Origin: Moorella humiferrea
Lineage (GTDB): Bacteria; Bacillota; DSM-521; Neomoorellales; Neomoorellaceae
DNA length: 64,000 nucleotides
Reading direction: 5' to 3'
Assembly: GCF_039233145.1 (NCBI RefSeq)
Contig: NZ_CP136419.1
Location: 1,028,001-1,092,000 of the forward strand
The position numbers and the translations under genes are program-made. Positions 40,717 to 50,611 of the stretch are shown here, in pieces. Under the pieces are notes generated by a model. It was not told the origin of the DNA. It was given only the letters and a program-made list of their open reading frames with translations, and did no database searches. Numbering within the stretch: position 1 is the first letter of the stretch; each line of letters opens with the position of its first letter.

Positions 40717-41665
40717 AACTATAGCGGCAGTTCTGGCCACGGCTAACGATGTCGCCGTCGTATCCCATGTCATACCGGACGGCGACTGTTTGGGTTCTAC
40801 TTTAGCGCTGGCCCTGGCTTTGCGCCAGCGCGGGGCAAAGGTGACAGCCATCAATGCCGACCCGGTCCCGGAAACCTTCCGATTTTTACCAGGCTGGGAA
40901 ACTATAGTTTCGCCGGAAAAAGTAGATGAAATACCTTCCCTTTTGGTAATGGTTGACAGCACGGACATGGAGCGGGGCGGTGAGGTTTTTAGCGGCTGGC
41001 GCGAAAAGGCCGAAATGATTATAAACATCGATCATCACGTCAGCAACACCCGGTTCGGACACCTGAATTTGGTAGACGGCGGGGCGGCGGCGACGGCCGA
41101 ACTGATTTACGCCGTATTGAAAAAAATACCGGTTGCCATTAGTCCGGCCATCGCCACCTGCCTTTATACCGCCCTGGCTACCGACACCGGCTCTTTCCAG
41201 TACGAAAACTGTACGGCCGCGACTATGCGCCTGGCGGCAGATCTTATGGAGCTCGGGGCGGACTTACCTTTGATAAGAGAATTTCTGTGGGAAAGGAAGC
41301 CCCTGGCCGCCATCCGCCTGTTGGCGGAGGTATTGCCCACCCTTACTTTAGGCTACGGCGGCAGGGTGGCCTGGATGAAAGTGTCCACGGCCGCCCTTAA
41401 AGCCTCCGGCGCTTTACCGGAACATGCCGAGGGGTTGGTCAATTACCCGCGCTGCATTGCCGGCGTCGAGGTAGGTCTGCTCTTCCGTGAACTGCCTGAC
41501 GGTCAGGTCAAGGTCAGCCTGCGCTCGAAAAAAACTGTAGACGTCAACACGGTGGCGGCACGCTTCGGCGGCGGGGGTCACCGCCGCGCCGCCGGATGCA
41601 CCGTTAAAGGCGATCTTGAAACCGTAACGGCCATGGTTGTTGCCGCGGCGGGGGAAGCGTTATAA
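40703..41665 (+). CDS. nrnA: DHH-family oligoribonuclease / PAP phosphatase NrnA
   Basis: 320 residues from ATG 40703, inside rbfA behind GAGGAGCAGGG. DHH-superfamily motifs: SHVIPDGDCLGST, DSTD, IDHHVSNT, and DHHA1 domain block GGGGHRRAAG. It degrades nano-RNAs and 3'-phosphoadenosine phosphate. Normal position between rbfA and truB. Confidence 0.94.
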   Translation: MTEIETIAAVLATANDVAVVSHVIPDGDCLGSTLALALALRQRGAKVTAINADPVPETFRFLPGWETIVSPEKVDEIPSLLVMVDSTDMERGGEVFSGWREKAEMIINIDHHVSNTRFGHLNLVDGGAAATAELIYAVLKKIPVAISPAIATCLYTALATDTGSFQYENCTAATMRLAADLMELGADLPLIREFLWERKPLAAIRLLAEVLPTLTLGYGGRVAWMKVSTAALKASGALPEHAEGLVNYPRCIAGVEVGLLFRELPDGQVKVSLRSKKTVDVNTVAARFGGGGHRRAAGCTVKGDLETVTAMVVAAAGEAL

Positions 41666-41666
41666 A

Positions 41667-42590
41667 ATGATCAACGGTTTTATCAACGTCTTAAAACCCC
41701 CCGGGCCTACCTCCCACGATGTGGTGCAGACTTTGCGGAGTATTCTAAAGGAGCAACGAATCGGCCATGGCGGCACCTTGGATCCCATGGCCGCTGGGGT
41801 GCTTCCCATAGCCGTAGGGCGGGCCACCCGCCTGCTAGAATATATACAGGCCGGCGGCAAGACCTACCGGGCGGAGTTTATCCTGGGGCTAAAAACCGAC
41901 ACCCAGGATCTCGCAGGCCAGATCCTGGCCCGTCCCGGCTGTTCGGGTTTTAGCCTGGAGGAACTTCAGAAAGCCGCCCTCCGTTTTACAGGTACCATCA
42001 CCCAGATGCCGCCCATGGTTTCGGCCGTCCATTACAAGGGCAGGCGTCTTTATGAACTGGCCCGGGAAGGGCAAGAAGTAAAAAGACCCCAGCGCCTCGT
42101 TAAAATCTATGCCTTTAGGATATTGAAAGCCTGGCCGGACGGAGCTTTTTACCGGGCAATGGCCGACATCTCCTGTTCCAAAGGTACCTATATCCGCACC
42201 CTGGGAGCGGATTGGGGCGATTACCTTGGGTGCGGGGCGGCCCTGGCGTTTCTTATCCGCACCCGCGCTGGCGGTTTTAAGTTGGACGAGGCGTGGACAT
42301 TGGAAGAAATACAGGAACGGGCGGCGGCAGGGGACTTTTCTTTCCTCCTGCCGCCGGTTGCCGCCCTTACCCACCTCCCGGCAGTCGTCGTTAAGGAACG
42401 GGCCGTAAAGCAGGTGTTAAACGGTACCCCTCTAAAAGACGACGACTGGAATCTCAACACTCCCCTTCAGCAAGGCCAATTGGTCCGTCTTGAAGGGGAA
42501 GACGGCCATCTCTTAGCTGTAGCCAGGGTAACGGCCGGAAAAGGAGGGCTATACCTAAAACCTGATAAGGTCTTTAAAGAAAAGGAGTAA
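41667..42590 (+). CDS. truB: tRNA pseudouridine-55 synthase
   Basis: 307 residues from ATG 41667, one base after the nrnA stop. Catalytic aspartate in HGGTLDPMAAGVLP, followed by GRATRLLEY and the CSKGTYIRTL block, and a PUA-like C-terminus. Makes pseudouridine at position 55 of tRNA. Confidence 0.96.
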   Translation: MINGFINVLKPPGPTSHDVVQTLRSILKEQRIGHGGTLDPMAAGVLPIAVGRATRLLEYIQAGGKTYRAEFILGLKTDTQDLAGQILARPGCSGFSLEELQKAALRFTGTITQMPPMVSAVHYKGRRLYELAREGQEVKRPQRLVKIYAFRILKAWPDGAFYRAMADISCSKGTYIRTLGADWGDYLGCGAALAFLIRTRAGGFKLDEAWTLEEIQERAAAGDFSFLLPPVAALTHLPAVVVKERAVKQVLNGTPLKDDDWNLNTPLQQGQLVRLEGEDGHLLAVARVTAGKGGLYLKPDKVFKEKE

Positions 42591-42594
42591 AAGG

Positions 42595-43524
42595 ATGCGG
42601 GTAATCGAAGGATTCCCTGAAGTGGATGGACTCCGAGACGGCTACCTCGCCCTGGGAAACTTCGACGGCGTCCACCGCGGCCACCGGCAACTTATCGGCA
42701 GCGTTGTAAGCAGAGCCAGGGAGGCTGGACGTCCGGCAGTTGTTATTACCTTTTTTCCCCATCCGGCGCAGATTCTCGAAGAAGAACCGCCGGGACTTTT
42801 AACCACAAAGGCTCGCAAGGAAAAATTAATAGCCGCCCTCGGGGTAGATTTTTTAGTTGTCTTGCCTTTTAATAGAGAATTGGCCCGTCTCCCGGCGTCG
42901 GCTTTTGTGCGGGAAATCCTGTGGCCCTATTTTCAACCCCGGCTGGTGGCCGTAGGTTTTAATTTCACCTTCGGGTACCAGGGAACAGGTACGCCTGATT
43001 TATTACACCGCCTAGGTGAAGAACTGGGCTTTAAAGTAGAAGTAATGGAGCCAGTGACCCATAAAGGGGTTACCGTAAGCAGCACAGTCATCCGCAACGC
43101 CCTGGACAGGGGGGATATCCTCATGGCCAAAGAACTATTGGGTTACTGGCCGGTATTGAGCGGTAATGTTGTAGGCGGCGACAGGCGCGGACGCGAACTC
43201 GGTTTTCCTACGGCCAATTTAGCCGTACCGCCGGAAGTTAAGCTGCCGGCAAAGGGAGTATACGCCTGCTTGGCCCGTTTTCAGGAGCGAGCGTATAAAG
43301 CAGTGGTCAACATCGGCCGCCGTCCCACCTTTGGCCACAACCTACCGCCCACCGTCGAAGCTCATCTCCTCGATTTCCGGGGCGACATCTACGGCTGCGA
43401 GTTAGAACTCGAGTTGCGCGCATTTTTACGTCCGGAACGGCGGTTTACCAATGCTGGTGAATTGGTGGCCCAAATGGAGGCGGATTGTACCAGGGCGCGC
43501 GCCATTTTATCCGACCCAGAGTAA
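42595..43524 (+). CDS. ribF: Bifunctional riboflavin kinase/FAD synthetase
   Basis: 309 residues; ATG 42595 after AAGGAG. N-terminal FAD synthetase with LGNFDGVHRGHRQL and STVIRNALDRGD; C-terminal flavokinase with GRELGFPTANL and VVNIGRRPTFG. Converts riboflavin to FMN and FAD. Conserved after truB. Confidence 0.96.
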   Translation: MRVIEGFPEVDGLRDGYLALGNFDGVHRGHRQLIGSVVSRAREAGRPAVVITFFPHPAQILEEEPPGLLTTKARKEKLIAALGVDFLVVLPFNRELARLPASAFVREILWPYFQPRLVAVGFNFTFGYQGTGTPDLLHRLGEELGFKVEVMEPVTHKGVTVSSTVIRNALDRGDILMAKELLGYWPVLSGNVVGGDRRGRELGFPTANLAVPPEVKLPAKGVYACLARFQERAYKAVVNIGRRPTFGHNLPPTVEAHLLDFRGDIYGCELELELRAFLRPERRFTNAGELVAQMEADCTRARAILSDPE

Positions 43525-43607
43525 GGGTAACCATTTTCCAGCCCTGAACGTAAAATATACTGCGGCGAATCCAGATATTTACCATGGCCAGATTGGGGCT
43601 GGAAGCA

Positions 43608-43829
43608 ATGCGGGTAATAATCACGGCCCATGCCAGGAAACGCCTGCAGGATTTACGACAGGAACAAATCAACGAAAACGACGTTTTGCAGGCGGCACGG
43701 AGAATCACCGCCCGTATACCTACCGCCACTCGTTTTCGAGGTTTTTTAGCTACTTCCGGGCGGGCATTCGATCTGGTGATGAAAGACGTTCCGGCAGGGC
43801 GGATGGTAATCACTATTATAGGCAAATAG
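43608..43829 (+). CDS. Small DUF4258-like protein
   Basis: 73 residues from ATG 43608, with GGAAG close by; ATG 43584 would add eight residues but has no ribosome site. The start VIITAHARKRLQDLRQEQI followed by ENDVLQAA matches the H-x-R...I-x-x-x-D-V-x-x-A pattern of DUF4258 and RelE-like small proteins. Such proteins are often toxin-like, but no antitoxin gene is adjacent. It lies between ribF and the rpsO promoter, an unusual place. The function is unknown. Confidence 0.6.
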   Translation: MRVIITAHARKRLQDLRQEQINENDVLQAARRITARIPTATRFRGFLATSGRAFDLVMKDVPAGRMVITIIGK

Positions 43830-43858
43830 TTGCTTTTACAGGGCAATAGCTCTATAAT
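43830..43858 (+). promoter_or_regulatory. Promoter of rpsO
   Basis: TTGCTT (43830-43835), 17-bp spacer, perfect TATAAT (43853-43858). About 90 bases of leader follow, containing GC-rich inverted segments (cgaggct...gcctcc) that may serve S15 autoregulation. Confidence 0.75.
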
Positions 43859-43951
43859 TATAGTTGTTAGTGAACCCGAGGCTAGGATTAGCGAGCCTCC
43901 GGCGCTTTTCTTGGCCCGCTGGGGATTTTTAAGGAAGAGGAGGTGAAGTCG

Positions 43952-44221
<270 letters not shown>

Positions 44222-44228
44222 CGCATCG

Positions 44229-44255
44229 GGGAGCGGTGGGGCCGCTCCCTTTTTT
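44229..44255 (+). terminator. Intrinsic terminator after rpsO
   Basis: An 8-bp all-GC-rich stem (44229-44236 with 44242-44249) and a 6-T tract directly after it. Confidence 0.9.
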
Positions 44256-44364
44256 AATGATATTTTCCCGGTATTTAGCTTTACTTTGGAAGGAAATACT
44301 ATAATAAATGTCGAATGAGTTAAAGTTTATTAATGGAATGTTTTAAGGAGGCTACTTTGAACTA

Positions 44365-46602
44365 ATGCAAGGGGTATTACGCAAGACCCTCACCATTGCC
44401 GGCCGCGATTTGATTCTGGAAACCGGACGGCTGGCGCGCCAGGCCGGGGGTGCCGTGCTGGTAACCTACGGCGGCACGATGGTCCTGGTAACGGCAACGG
44501 CCTCTCAAGAACCGCGGGAAGGAATCGACTTTTTTCCCCTGACTGTCGATTATGAAGAGAGGCTTTACGCCGCCGGCAAAATTCCGGGTGGTTTTATTAA
44601 ACGGGAAGGCCGGCCAAGCGAAAAGGCCATCCTTTCGGCCCGGCTTATCGACCGGCCCATCAGGCCTTTATTTCCCAAGTACTACCGCAATGATGTCCAT
44701 GTTGTCGCAACCGTACTTTCGGTAGACCAGGACTGCCCGCCCAATGTCGCCGGCATCATCGGCGCCTCTGCGGCCCTCACCATTTCTTCCATACCCTTTG
44801 CGGGCCCCATAGGTGCGGTAGGCGTCGGCCTGATCGATGGGCGACCTGTCATCAATCCCACGCTGGCCGAAGACGAAAAAAGTTTGTTACACCTGGTGGT
44901 GGCCGGCACCGGAGAAGCTATCATGATGGTCGAAGCGGGAGCAAAGGAAGTTCCCGAAGACCTGATGCTGGAATGCATCATTACAGCCCATGAAGAGATT
45001 AAACGCATCGTCGCCTTTATTAACGAATTTCGTTCCGAAGCCCTAGCCATGGGGCTGGCCAAAGAAAAGCAGCAAGTGGAAGAGCCGCATCTATCACCTG
45101 ATTTGGAAAACCTGGTACGTGAAATCGCCACCCCGCGCCTCCAGGAAGCCATTTATACCAGTCGCGACTTAAAGCTCGCCAAACAAGAAAGGGAACAACG
45201 CCTGGAAAGTTGCAGAGAGGAAATAAAGGAACTGGTTTTGACCGGTAAGGAAGAGCTGGTGGCGGAACAGCCGGATATACCCCGGTTGGTAAACGATCTG
45301 ATCACGAAAATCGAAAAAGAAATCATGCGGCAGATGATACTTACCCAGGGCGTAAGGATCGACGGCCGCGCCCTTGATGAAATAAGACCCATCACCTGCG
45401 AGGTCGGGGTGTTAAGCCGCACCCATGGTTCGGGCCTCTTTACCCGGGGAGAAACCCAGGTTCTGACGGTTACGACCCTCGGTCCCATAAGCGATGAGCA
45501 GATACTTGACGACCTCGGCGTCGATGAAACAAAGAGATATATGCACCATTATAACTTCCCTCCTTACAGCGTCGGTGAAGCTAGGCCCATCCGCGCGCCA
45601 GGACGCAGGGAGATCGGCCACGGCGCCCTGGCGGAAAGGGCCCTGGAACCCATGATACCGCCGGAGGAAGAATTCCCCTACGCCATTCGCCTCGTGTCCG
45701 AAGTTCTGGGTTCTAACGGTTCGACCTCCATGGGAAGCGTCTGCGGCAGCACCCTGGCCCTTATGGATGCGGGCGTGCCCATCAAAGCGCCGGTCGCCGG
45801 GGTGGCTATGGGCCTGATCAAGGAAGGGGATCAGGTGGCTATACTTACCGACATCCAGGGGATAGAAGACGCCCTTGGCGATATGGACTTTAAAGTTGCC
45901 GGCACCAAGAACGGCATTACGGCCCTGCAGATGGACATAAAAATACCCGGCATAGACCGGTCCATTTTAGAAAAGGCCCTGGAGCAGGCACGTAAAGGAC
46001 GCCTTTTCATCCTGGATAAAATTTTAGCCACCATACCGGCGCCGCGGCCGGAACTGTCGCCCTATGCCCCGCGGATGCTGACCATGACCATCGATCCCGA
46101 TAAAATTCGGGATATCATCGGCCCTGGCGGCAAAATAATTAAGAAGATCATTGAAGAAACCGGCGTCGAGATCGACGTTGAAGACGACGGCCGCATCTTC
46201 ATCGCCTCCACCGACGCCGCCAAGGGGCAGCGGGCCATGGAGATTATCCAGGCCCTGACTCAGGATGTAGAAACCGGCAAGGTATATAACGGCAAAGTGA
46301 CCAGGATTACCGATTTCGGCGCCTTTGTCGAAGTCATTCCCGGAGTCCTGGGCATGCCCGGCAAAGAAGGTCTGGTTCACATCTCCCAGCTGGCCAACGA
46401 GAGGGTAGAAAAGGTGGAAGACGTCGTCCAGGAAGGCGATTATATTCTGGTGAAGGCCATCGGCTTTGATTCCCAGGGACGGCTTAAACTGTCCCGGAAA
46501 GAAGCCCTGCCCCCTCCTGCTCTAGAAGGCGGCGGGCGTCACCTGCGCCGGCAGGGACGGGACGGCGGCAGACATACCCCCGGCAATAAGCGCCAGCGTT
46601 AA
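44365..46602 (+). CDS. pnp: Polyribonucleotide nucleotidyltransferase (PNPase)
   Basis: 745 residues from ATG 44365, with AAGGAGG 13 bases upstream. Two RNase PH domains, a linker helix domain, then KH ([13 protein letters not shown]) and S1 ([13 protein letters not shown]) domains and a basic tail. It degrades RNA from the 3' end by phosphorolysis. A TATAAT at 44300-44305 upstream suggests its own promoter, though the -35 is poor. Confidence 0.97.
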   Translation: MQGVLRKTLTIAGRDLILETGRLARQAGGAVLVTYGGTMVLVTATASQEPREGIDFFPLTVDYEERLYAAGKIPGGFIKREGRPSEKAILSARLIDRPIRPLFPKYYRNDVHVVATVLSVDQDCPPNVAGIIGASAALTISSIPFAGPIGAVGVGLIDGRPVINPTLAEDEKSLLHLVVAGTGEAIMMVEAGAKEVPEDLMLECIITAHEEIKRIVAFINEFRSEALAMGLAKEKQQVEEPHLSPDLENLVREIATPRLQEAIYTSRDLKLAKQEREQRLESCREEIKELVLTGKEELVAEQPDIPRLVNDLITKIEKEIMRQMILTQGVRIDGRALDEIRPITCEVGVLSRTHGSGLFTRGETQVLTVTTLGPISDEQILDDLGVDETKRYMHHYNFPPYSVGEARPIRAPGRREIGHGALAERALEPMIPPEEEFPYAIRLVSEVLGSNGSTSMGSVCGSTLALMDAGVPIKAPVAGVAMGLIKEGDQVAILTDIQGIEDALGDMDFKVAGTKNGITALQMDIKIPGIDRSILEKALEQARKGRLFILDKILATIPAPRPELSPYAPRMLTMTIDPDKIRDIIGPGGKIIKKIIEETGVEIDVEDDGRIFIASTDAAKGQRAMEIIQALTQDVETGKVYNGKVTRITDFGAFVEVIPGVLGMPGKEGLVHISQLANERVEKVEDVVQEGDYILVKAIGFDSQGRLKLSRKEALPPPALEGGGRHLRRQGRDGGRHTPGNKRQR

Positions 46603-46629
46603 GGTTAATTCTGATTGCGGCGGCAAAGG

Positions 46630-46680
46630 CATATACATTGATCAGTACCCTCGATAAAGGTGGTGCGATCAATGTATGTG
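46630..46680 (+). promoter_or_regulatory. Hairpin masking the start of the deacetylase gene
   Basis: 46630-46643 pairs with 46667-46680 (13 of 14 positions complementary). The right arm contains the ATG at 46672 and the loop holds the AAAGGTGGTG ribosome site. If it forms in mRNA, translation would be blocked until it is opened. Confidence 0.55.
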
Positions 46681-47382
46681 CTTTATTACAGGCGGCAGCG
46701 GCTGCTGGGAATAATGGCGGCGGTAGGACTGTTGCTCGTTTTGGGTTTCACCGCCTGGCACTGGCTGGCCGGACGGGCCGTGCCGACCATGAAAATCCAG
46801 CCCATCTACCAGGGGAATCCGGAGCGCAAGGCAGTGGCCCTGACCTTTACTATCGATTGGGGGGAAGAATACCTGCCCTCTATCCTGCAGGCCCTTCAAA
46901 AGGCCGGGGCGCGGGCCACCTTTTTTCCTACCGGCCAGTGGGCCGAGCGGCATCCCGACTTGGTACGGCAGATGGCGGCCGCCGGTCATGAAATAGGCAA
47001 CCACGGCCAAAGCCACCCCCATCCCGACAATTTAAGCCGGGAGGAGAACCGCCGCGATATCCAGTTGGGAGAAGCGACGCTTACGGCCATTACGGGAAAA
47101 AAACCGGAGCTGTACGCTCCTCCTTACGGGGAAAGCAAACCCCAGGTGGTGGCGGCGGCCGGTGACCTGGGCTATAAATTTATAATGTGGACCATCAACA
47201 CCGGCGACTATCTTCCCAACACGACACCCGAAGATATTCTGGCGTCGGTCATACCCAAATGTCAAAACGGGGCCATCATCCTCATGCACCCCACCAAGCC
47301 GGCAAGCCAGGCGTTACCTGAGCTTCTAAAAAAATTGCAGGAACGGGGTTACGCCCTGGTAACGGTTTCCGAAGTTCTCTAA
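46672..47382 (+). CDS. Polysaccharide deacetylase, YlxY/PdaB type
   Basis: 236 residues from ATG 46672. A basic N-terminus and one hydrophobic segment (about 14-32) indicate a membrane anchor or signal, with the NodB domain outside. Motifs: ALTFTIDWGEE (YlxY-like variant of the TFDD motif), NHGQSHPHP (metal histidines), YAPPYGES and LMHPTKP. It probably acts on spore or wall peptidoglycan. Position directly after pnp equals that of ylxY in Bacillus. Confidence 0.88.
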   Translation: MYVLYYRRQRLLGIMAAVGLLLVLGFTAWHWLAGRAVPTMKIQPIYQGNPERKAVALTFTIDWGEEYLPSILQALQKAGARATFFPTGQWAERHPDLVRQMAAAGHEIGNHGQSHPHPDNLSREENRRDIQLGEATLTAITGKKPELYAPPYGESKPQVVAAAGDLGYKFIMWTINTGDYLPNTTPEDILASVIPKCQNGAIILMHPTKPASQALPELLKKLQERGYALVTVSEVL

Positions 47383-47469
47383 GGAAAGAGCGAGGTTTTT
47401 ATAAGGCCGCCCTTCCCTGGATATAATAAGCCGTGTTTAATGAAACTTATCCAGGGGAGTGAAGGCCTC

Positions 47470-48561
47470 TTGGCAAGAGTTTTTTTGGCGCTGGTATTGA
47501 TCATTGGCTGTTTGCTCCAGCCGGAAACAGCAAGGGCTGCCAGTGAACCCTATCTTACGGCACCGGCAGCTATTTTAATGGAAGCCAGTACCGGCCAGGT
47601 CCTCTATGAGCGCGGCGCCAGGAAGGAAAGGCCGCCGGCCAGCACCACCAAAATCATGACGGCCATCCTGGCCCTGGAACTGGCTCGGCCGGATGTTGTT
47701 GTCAAAGTCAGTGAAAATGCCGCCGCCACCCCGGGAGCCAGCATTTATTTAAAGGCGGGCGAGACGCTCACCCTGGGCGACCTGGTAAAAGGGGCCCTTC
47801 TCAATTCCGGCAACGACGCCGCTGTGGCCATCGCCGAAGGTATTGCCGGTACAGAAAACGGCTTTGCCTGGCTGATGAACCGTAAAGCCAAACAAATAGG
47901 CGCCTATCATACCCATTTCACCAATCCCCACGGTTTGACTGAGCCGGAACATTATACAACCGCCTATGACTTGGCCCTCATGGCCCGGTATGCCCTCGGC
48001 AACCCTGAATTCCGCCGATTGGTAGCCACCCGGGAAGACCAAATCCCGGCGCCGGATGGGGTACGTTACCTATATAATACCAACCGGCTTCTAGAATCTT
48101 ATCCTGGTGCCGACGGGGTAAAGACGGGAACAACCGATGCCGCCGGCCAGTGTTTGGTCGCCTCGGCTTCCAGGGAAGGACGCCGGCTGATTGCCGTGGT
48201 ATTGGGAAGCGAAGACCGTTATGCCGATGTCCAGGCCCTTCTGGATTACGGCTTTAACGCTTTTTACAGTGAAGCGGCCGCGGTCGGTGAGCCTGTAGGT
48301 CGGGTATCTGTCAAAAATGGAGAGTTCCAAAGCGTTACGGTAGCGCCGGTGACGACGATCGGGTTCACCGTACCGGTCGAAGAGGCTCCTTTTCTAGAAA
48401 AGCGCGTTCTCCTCCCGGCGGTGGTAAAAGCGCCTGTAAGGAAGGGACAGACCCTCGGTCGGATGCTGATTTTGTATAAGGGCAGGGAAGTTGCCAATAC
48501 CAGTCTGGTATCCACCCAGGACGTAGCCGCTCTGTCATGGTGGGCGCAGTTTAAACAATAA
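47470..48561 (+). CDS. D-alanyl-D-alanine carboxypeptidase, DacF-like
   Basis: About 363 residues from TTG 47470 behind GGGGAG; ATG 47440 is also in frame but has no ribosome site and lies just after a TATAAT (47422-47427). A signal peptide ends near ARAASEP. Penicillin-binding motifs: STTK (nucleophile), SGN and KTGTTDAAG; then a PBP5-like C-terminal domain. It trims the peptide side chain of peptidoglycan, likely during sporulation given the neighbours. Confidence 0.93.
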   Translation: MARVFLALVLIIGCLLQPETARAASEPYLTAPAAILMEASTGQVLYERGARKERPPASTTKIMTAILALELARPDVVVKVSENAAATPGASIYLKAGETLTLGDLVKGALLNSGNDAAVAIAEGIAGTENGFAWLMNRKAKQIGAYHTHFTNPHGLTEPEHYTTAYDLALMARYALGNPEFRRLVATREDQIPAPDGVRYLYNTNRLLESYPGADGVKTGTTDAAGQCLVASASREGRRLIAVVLGSEDRYADVQALLDYGFNAFYSEAAAVGEPVGRVSVKNGEFQSVTVAPVTTIGFTVPVEEAPFLEKRVLLPAVVKAPVRKGQTLGRMLILYKGREVANTSLVSTQDVAALSWWAQFKQ

Positions 48562-48588
48562 AAGCAGGCAGAGGTTAGGAGGAAAGGG

Positions 48589-49854
48589 ATGTACCAAAAA
48601 AATATCCTGGATAACGGTATCCGGGTGGTAAGCGAAGAAGTTCCCTTTGCCAATTCCATAGCCCTGGGGGTGTGGGTACGCGCCGGCTCCCGCAATGAGG
48701 ATGCTACCAACCAGGGCGTTTCCCATTTTTTAGAACATTTACTATTTAAAGGCACATCAAAGAGAACAGCACGGCAGATAGCCGAAGAGCTGGAAGCCGT
48801 CGGTGGAATAATCAACGCCTTTACAACGAAAGAATATACCTGCTTCTATGCCCGGGTTCTGGCCGAACACATGGATTTAGCCATCGACGTGTTAAGCGAC
48901 ATGTTTTTTAATTCCCTCATGACCTCCGAAGATATCGAAAAAGAAAAAAAGGTCATCCTGGAAGAAATAAAAATGTACGAAGATTCCCCGGACGAGTTGG
49001 TCCACGACCTCTTTGCCCAGACCGTCTGGCCGGGACATCCCCTGGGCCGGGCCATCCTCGGTACTTATGAAACGGTTTCTAATTTAAATAGGGACGTCAT
49101 CTATAACTATTACAAAGAACAGTACAACAGCGCCAACATAGTCCTGGCCGCAGCCGGAAAATTTAATACCGACGAATTGGTTGATAAGCTGCAAAAAGCC
49201 TTTGGGGAAAGAAACTGCTCGGGTAAGGCAGGAGAATATCTTCCACCTAGCAGTAAATCCGGAGTAAGCGTAAATGTAAAGGATACCGAACAGGTGCAGA
49301 TCTGCCTGGGAGTCCCGGGGCTGCCCCAGGATGACGATGCCATTTATGCCCTCCAGGCCCTGAATAACATCCTCGGCGGTGGTTTAAGCTCCCGCCTGTT
49401 CCAGCTGATCCGCGAAGAGCAGGCCCTGGCCTATTCTGTTTATTCTTACCACGCCGGCTTCAGTGACAGCGGCCTGTTAACCATTTATGCCGGTACCAGC
49501 CCGGACAATTACCGCCAGGTAGTGGCCCTTATTTTGGCAGAGATCGCCTCTATCAAAAACAAAGGCGTGACACCCCAGGAGTTGAAGCGTACCAAGGATC
49601 AAATTCGCGGCAATTTACTCCTGGGCCAAGAGAACGTCAATCACCGCATGAGCCGGTTGGGCCGCACAGAACTCACCTACGGCAGGGTCGTCACCACGGA
49701 AGAAATCATCGAACGGCTGCAGGCGGTCACCGCCGACGACATCCAGGCCGTGGCCGCACGCCTTTTTCGGCCGGAATGCCTCACCCTGACTACCCTGGGT
49801 CCGGAAGTCGAAGTCCTGGACCTGGCCGCCTGTGCCCGCCAGGCCGGAGTGTAG
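48589..49854 (+). CDS. mlpA: M16 family zinc peptidase MlpA
   Basis: 421 residues; ATG 48589 after AGGAGGAAAGG. Inverted zinc motif HFLEH at about residues 45-49, with the downstream glutamate in EEIKMYEDSPDELVH. The second half is the usual inactive M16 domain. Intracellular processing peptidase-like protein, conserved in the pnp-ylxY-mlpA-ymxH order. Confidence 0.95.
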   Translation: MYQKNILDNGIRVVSEEVPFANSIALGVWVRAGSRNEDATNQGVSHFLEHLLFKGTSKRTARQIAEELEAVGGIINAFTTKEYTCFYARVLAEHMDLAIDVLSDMFFNSLMTSEDIEKEKKVILEEIKMYEDSPDELVHDLFAQTVWPGHPLGRAILGTYETVSNLNRDVIYNYYKEQYNSANIVLAAAGKFNTDELVDKLQKAFGERNCSGKAGEYLPPSSKSGVSVNVKDTEQVQICLGVPGLPQDDDAIYALQALNNILGGGLSSRLFQLIREEQALAYSVYSYHAGFSDSGLLTIYAGTSPDNYRQVVALILAEIASIKNKGVTPQELKRTKDQIRGNLLLGQENVNHRMSRLGRTELTYGRVVTTEEIIERLQAVTADDIQAVAARLFRPECLTLTTLGPEVEVLDLAACARQAGV

Positions 49855-49866
49855 GAGGATTAGCGG

Positions 49867-50244
49867 ATGGACCGTTTAGAACATATCTTTGCCCTCCAGG
49901 AGCGCTTCGATCAGGACCTGGCCCGCCGGCGGCGGCTGCCCGATTATAGCGTCGAGGAGTGGATCCAAAAAGAAGTCCTGGCCATGGTCGCCGAGCTGGG
50001 CGAGCTCTTAGAAGAAGTAAATTTCAAGTGGTGGAAAAACCCCCATCCCTTAGATCGCGAAGCCATCAAAGGCGAACTCGTGGACATCCTCCACTTTCTC
50101 GTCAGCATGTGCTTGAAAGCCGGCATTACAGCAGAAGAATTCTACCAAGCCTATCTGGCGAAAAATGAAGAAAACTTTCGCCGCCAGCAGGGTTTGACGA
50201 ACCGCCGTGGCTATGCCGCCGGCCTGGAGGACAAGGAGGCATAA
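49867..50244 (+). CDS. Dimeric dUTPase-like all-alpha NTP pyrophosphohydrolase
   Basis: 125 residues; ATG 49867 after AGGAGGATTAGCGG. The helical MazG-like core is shown by VAELGELLEEVNFKWWK and GELVDILHFLVSM, the metal-binding E-x-x-E and E-x-x-D pairs of the dUTPase_2 family. It probably hydrolyses dUTP or another nucleotide to keep the pool clean. It lies 12 bases after mlpA. Confidence 0.85.
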   Translation: MDRLEHIFALQERFDQDLARRRRLPDYSVEEWIQKEVLAMVAELGELLEEVNFKWWKNPHPLDREAIKGELVDILHFLVSMCLKAGITAEEFYQAYLAKNEENFRRQQGLTNRRGYAAGLEDKEA

Positions 50245-50252
50245 AACAATAA

Positions 50253-50282
50253 TCTCCCTTCATATCCTGTAATGAAGGGAGA
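50253..50282 (+). promoter_or_regulatory. Hairpin masking the ribosome site of the next gene
   Basis: A perfect 11-bp stem (50253-50263 with 50272-50282) with an 8-nt loop. The right arm contains GAAGGGAG, the only ribosome site for the gene starting at 50291. Confidence 0.55.
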
Positions 50283-50290
50283 TGGAACCG

Positions 50291-50605
50291 ATGCTGGCGC
50301 TACTGGTATTTCTCGCCCTGGCTCTCCTTTTAATCCTGGCCGTGAAGGTTAAGGTTGGTAATTACCGCAGCAATAATGTCGAAGCCGTAGCCAGTCCCGT
50401 TTCCCGGGCCCTGGCCGAATTGGTAGCCATCGCCGGTGGGATTTACCTCTCCCTCGTCCTCCTGGTCAGCTTTTTAAAGATCAGCCTTCCGGAAACGATA
50501 GCCATCGGCGGCTTCCTGGTGGATCCCCTCGCCGTTGTCGCCCTGGTAATCGCCCTCATCCAACCCCTTATCCTCGGCCTCTGGCCGCGGTTGAAAGGGC
50601 GGTAG
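50291..50605 (+). CDS. Small hypothetical membrane protein
   Basis: 104 residues from ATG 50291 (ATG 50282 is too close to the ribosome site). Three hydrophobic segments: the N-terminal LLVFLALALLLILAV, a central ELVAIAGGIYLSLVLLVSFL, and PLAVVALVIALIQPLILGL. No catalytic motif. Unknown function; located between a dUTPase-like gene and ymxH, so it may be part of the sporulation block. Confidence 0.7.
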   Translation: MLALLVFLALALLLILAVKVKVGNYRSNNVEAVASPVSRALAELVAIAGGIYLSLVLLVSFLKISLPETIAIGGFLVDPLAVVALVIALIQPLILGLWPRLKGR

Positions 50606-50611
50606 GGATCG

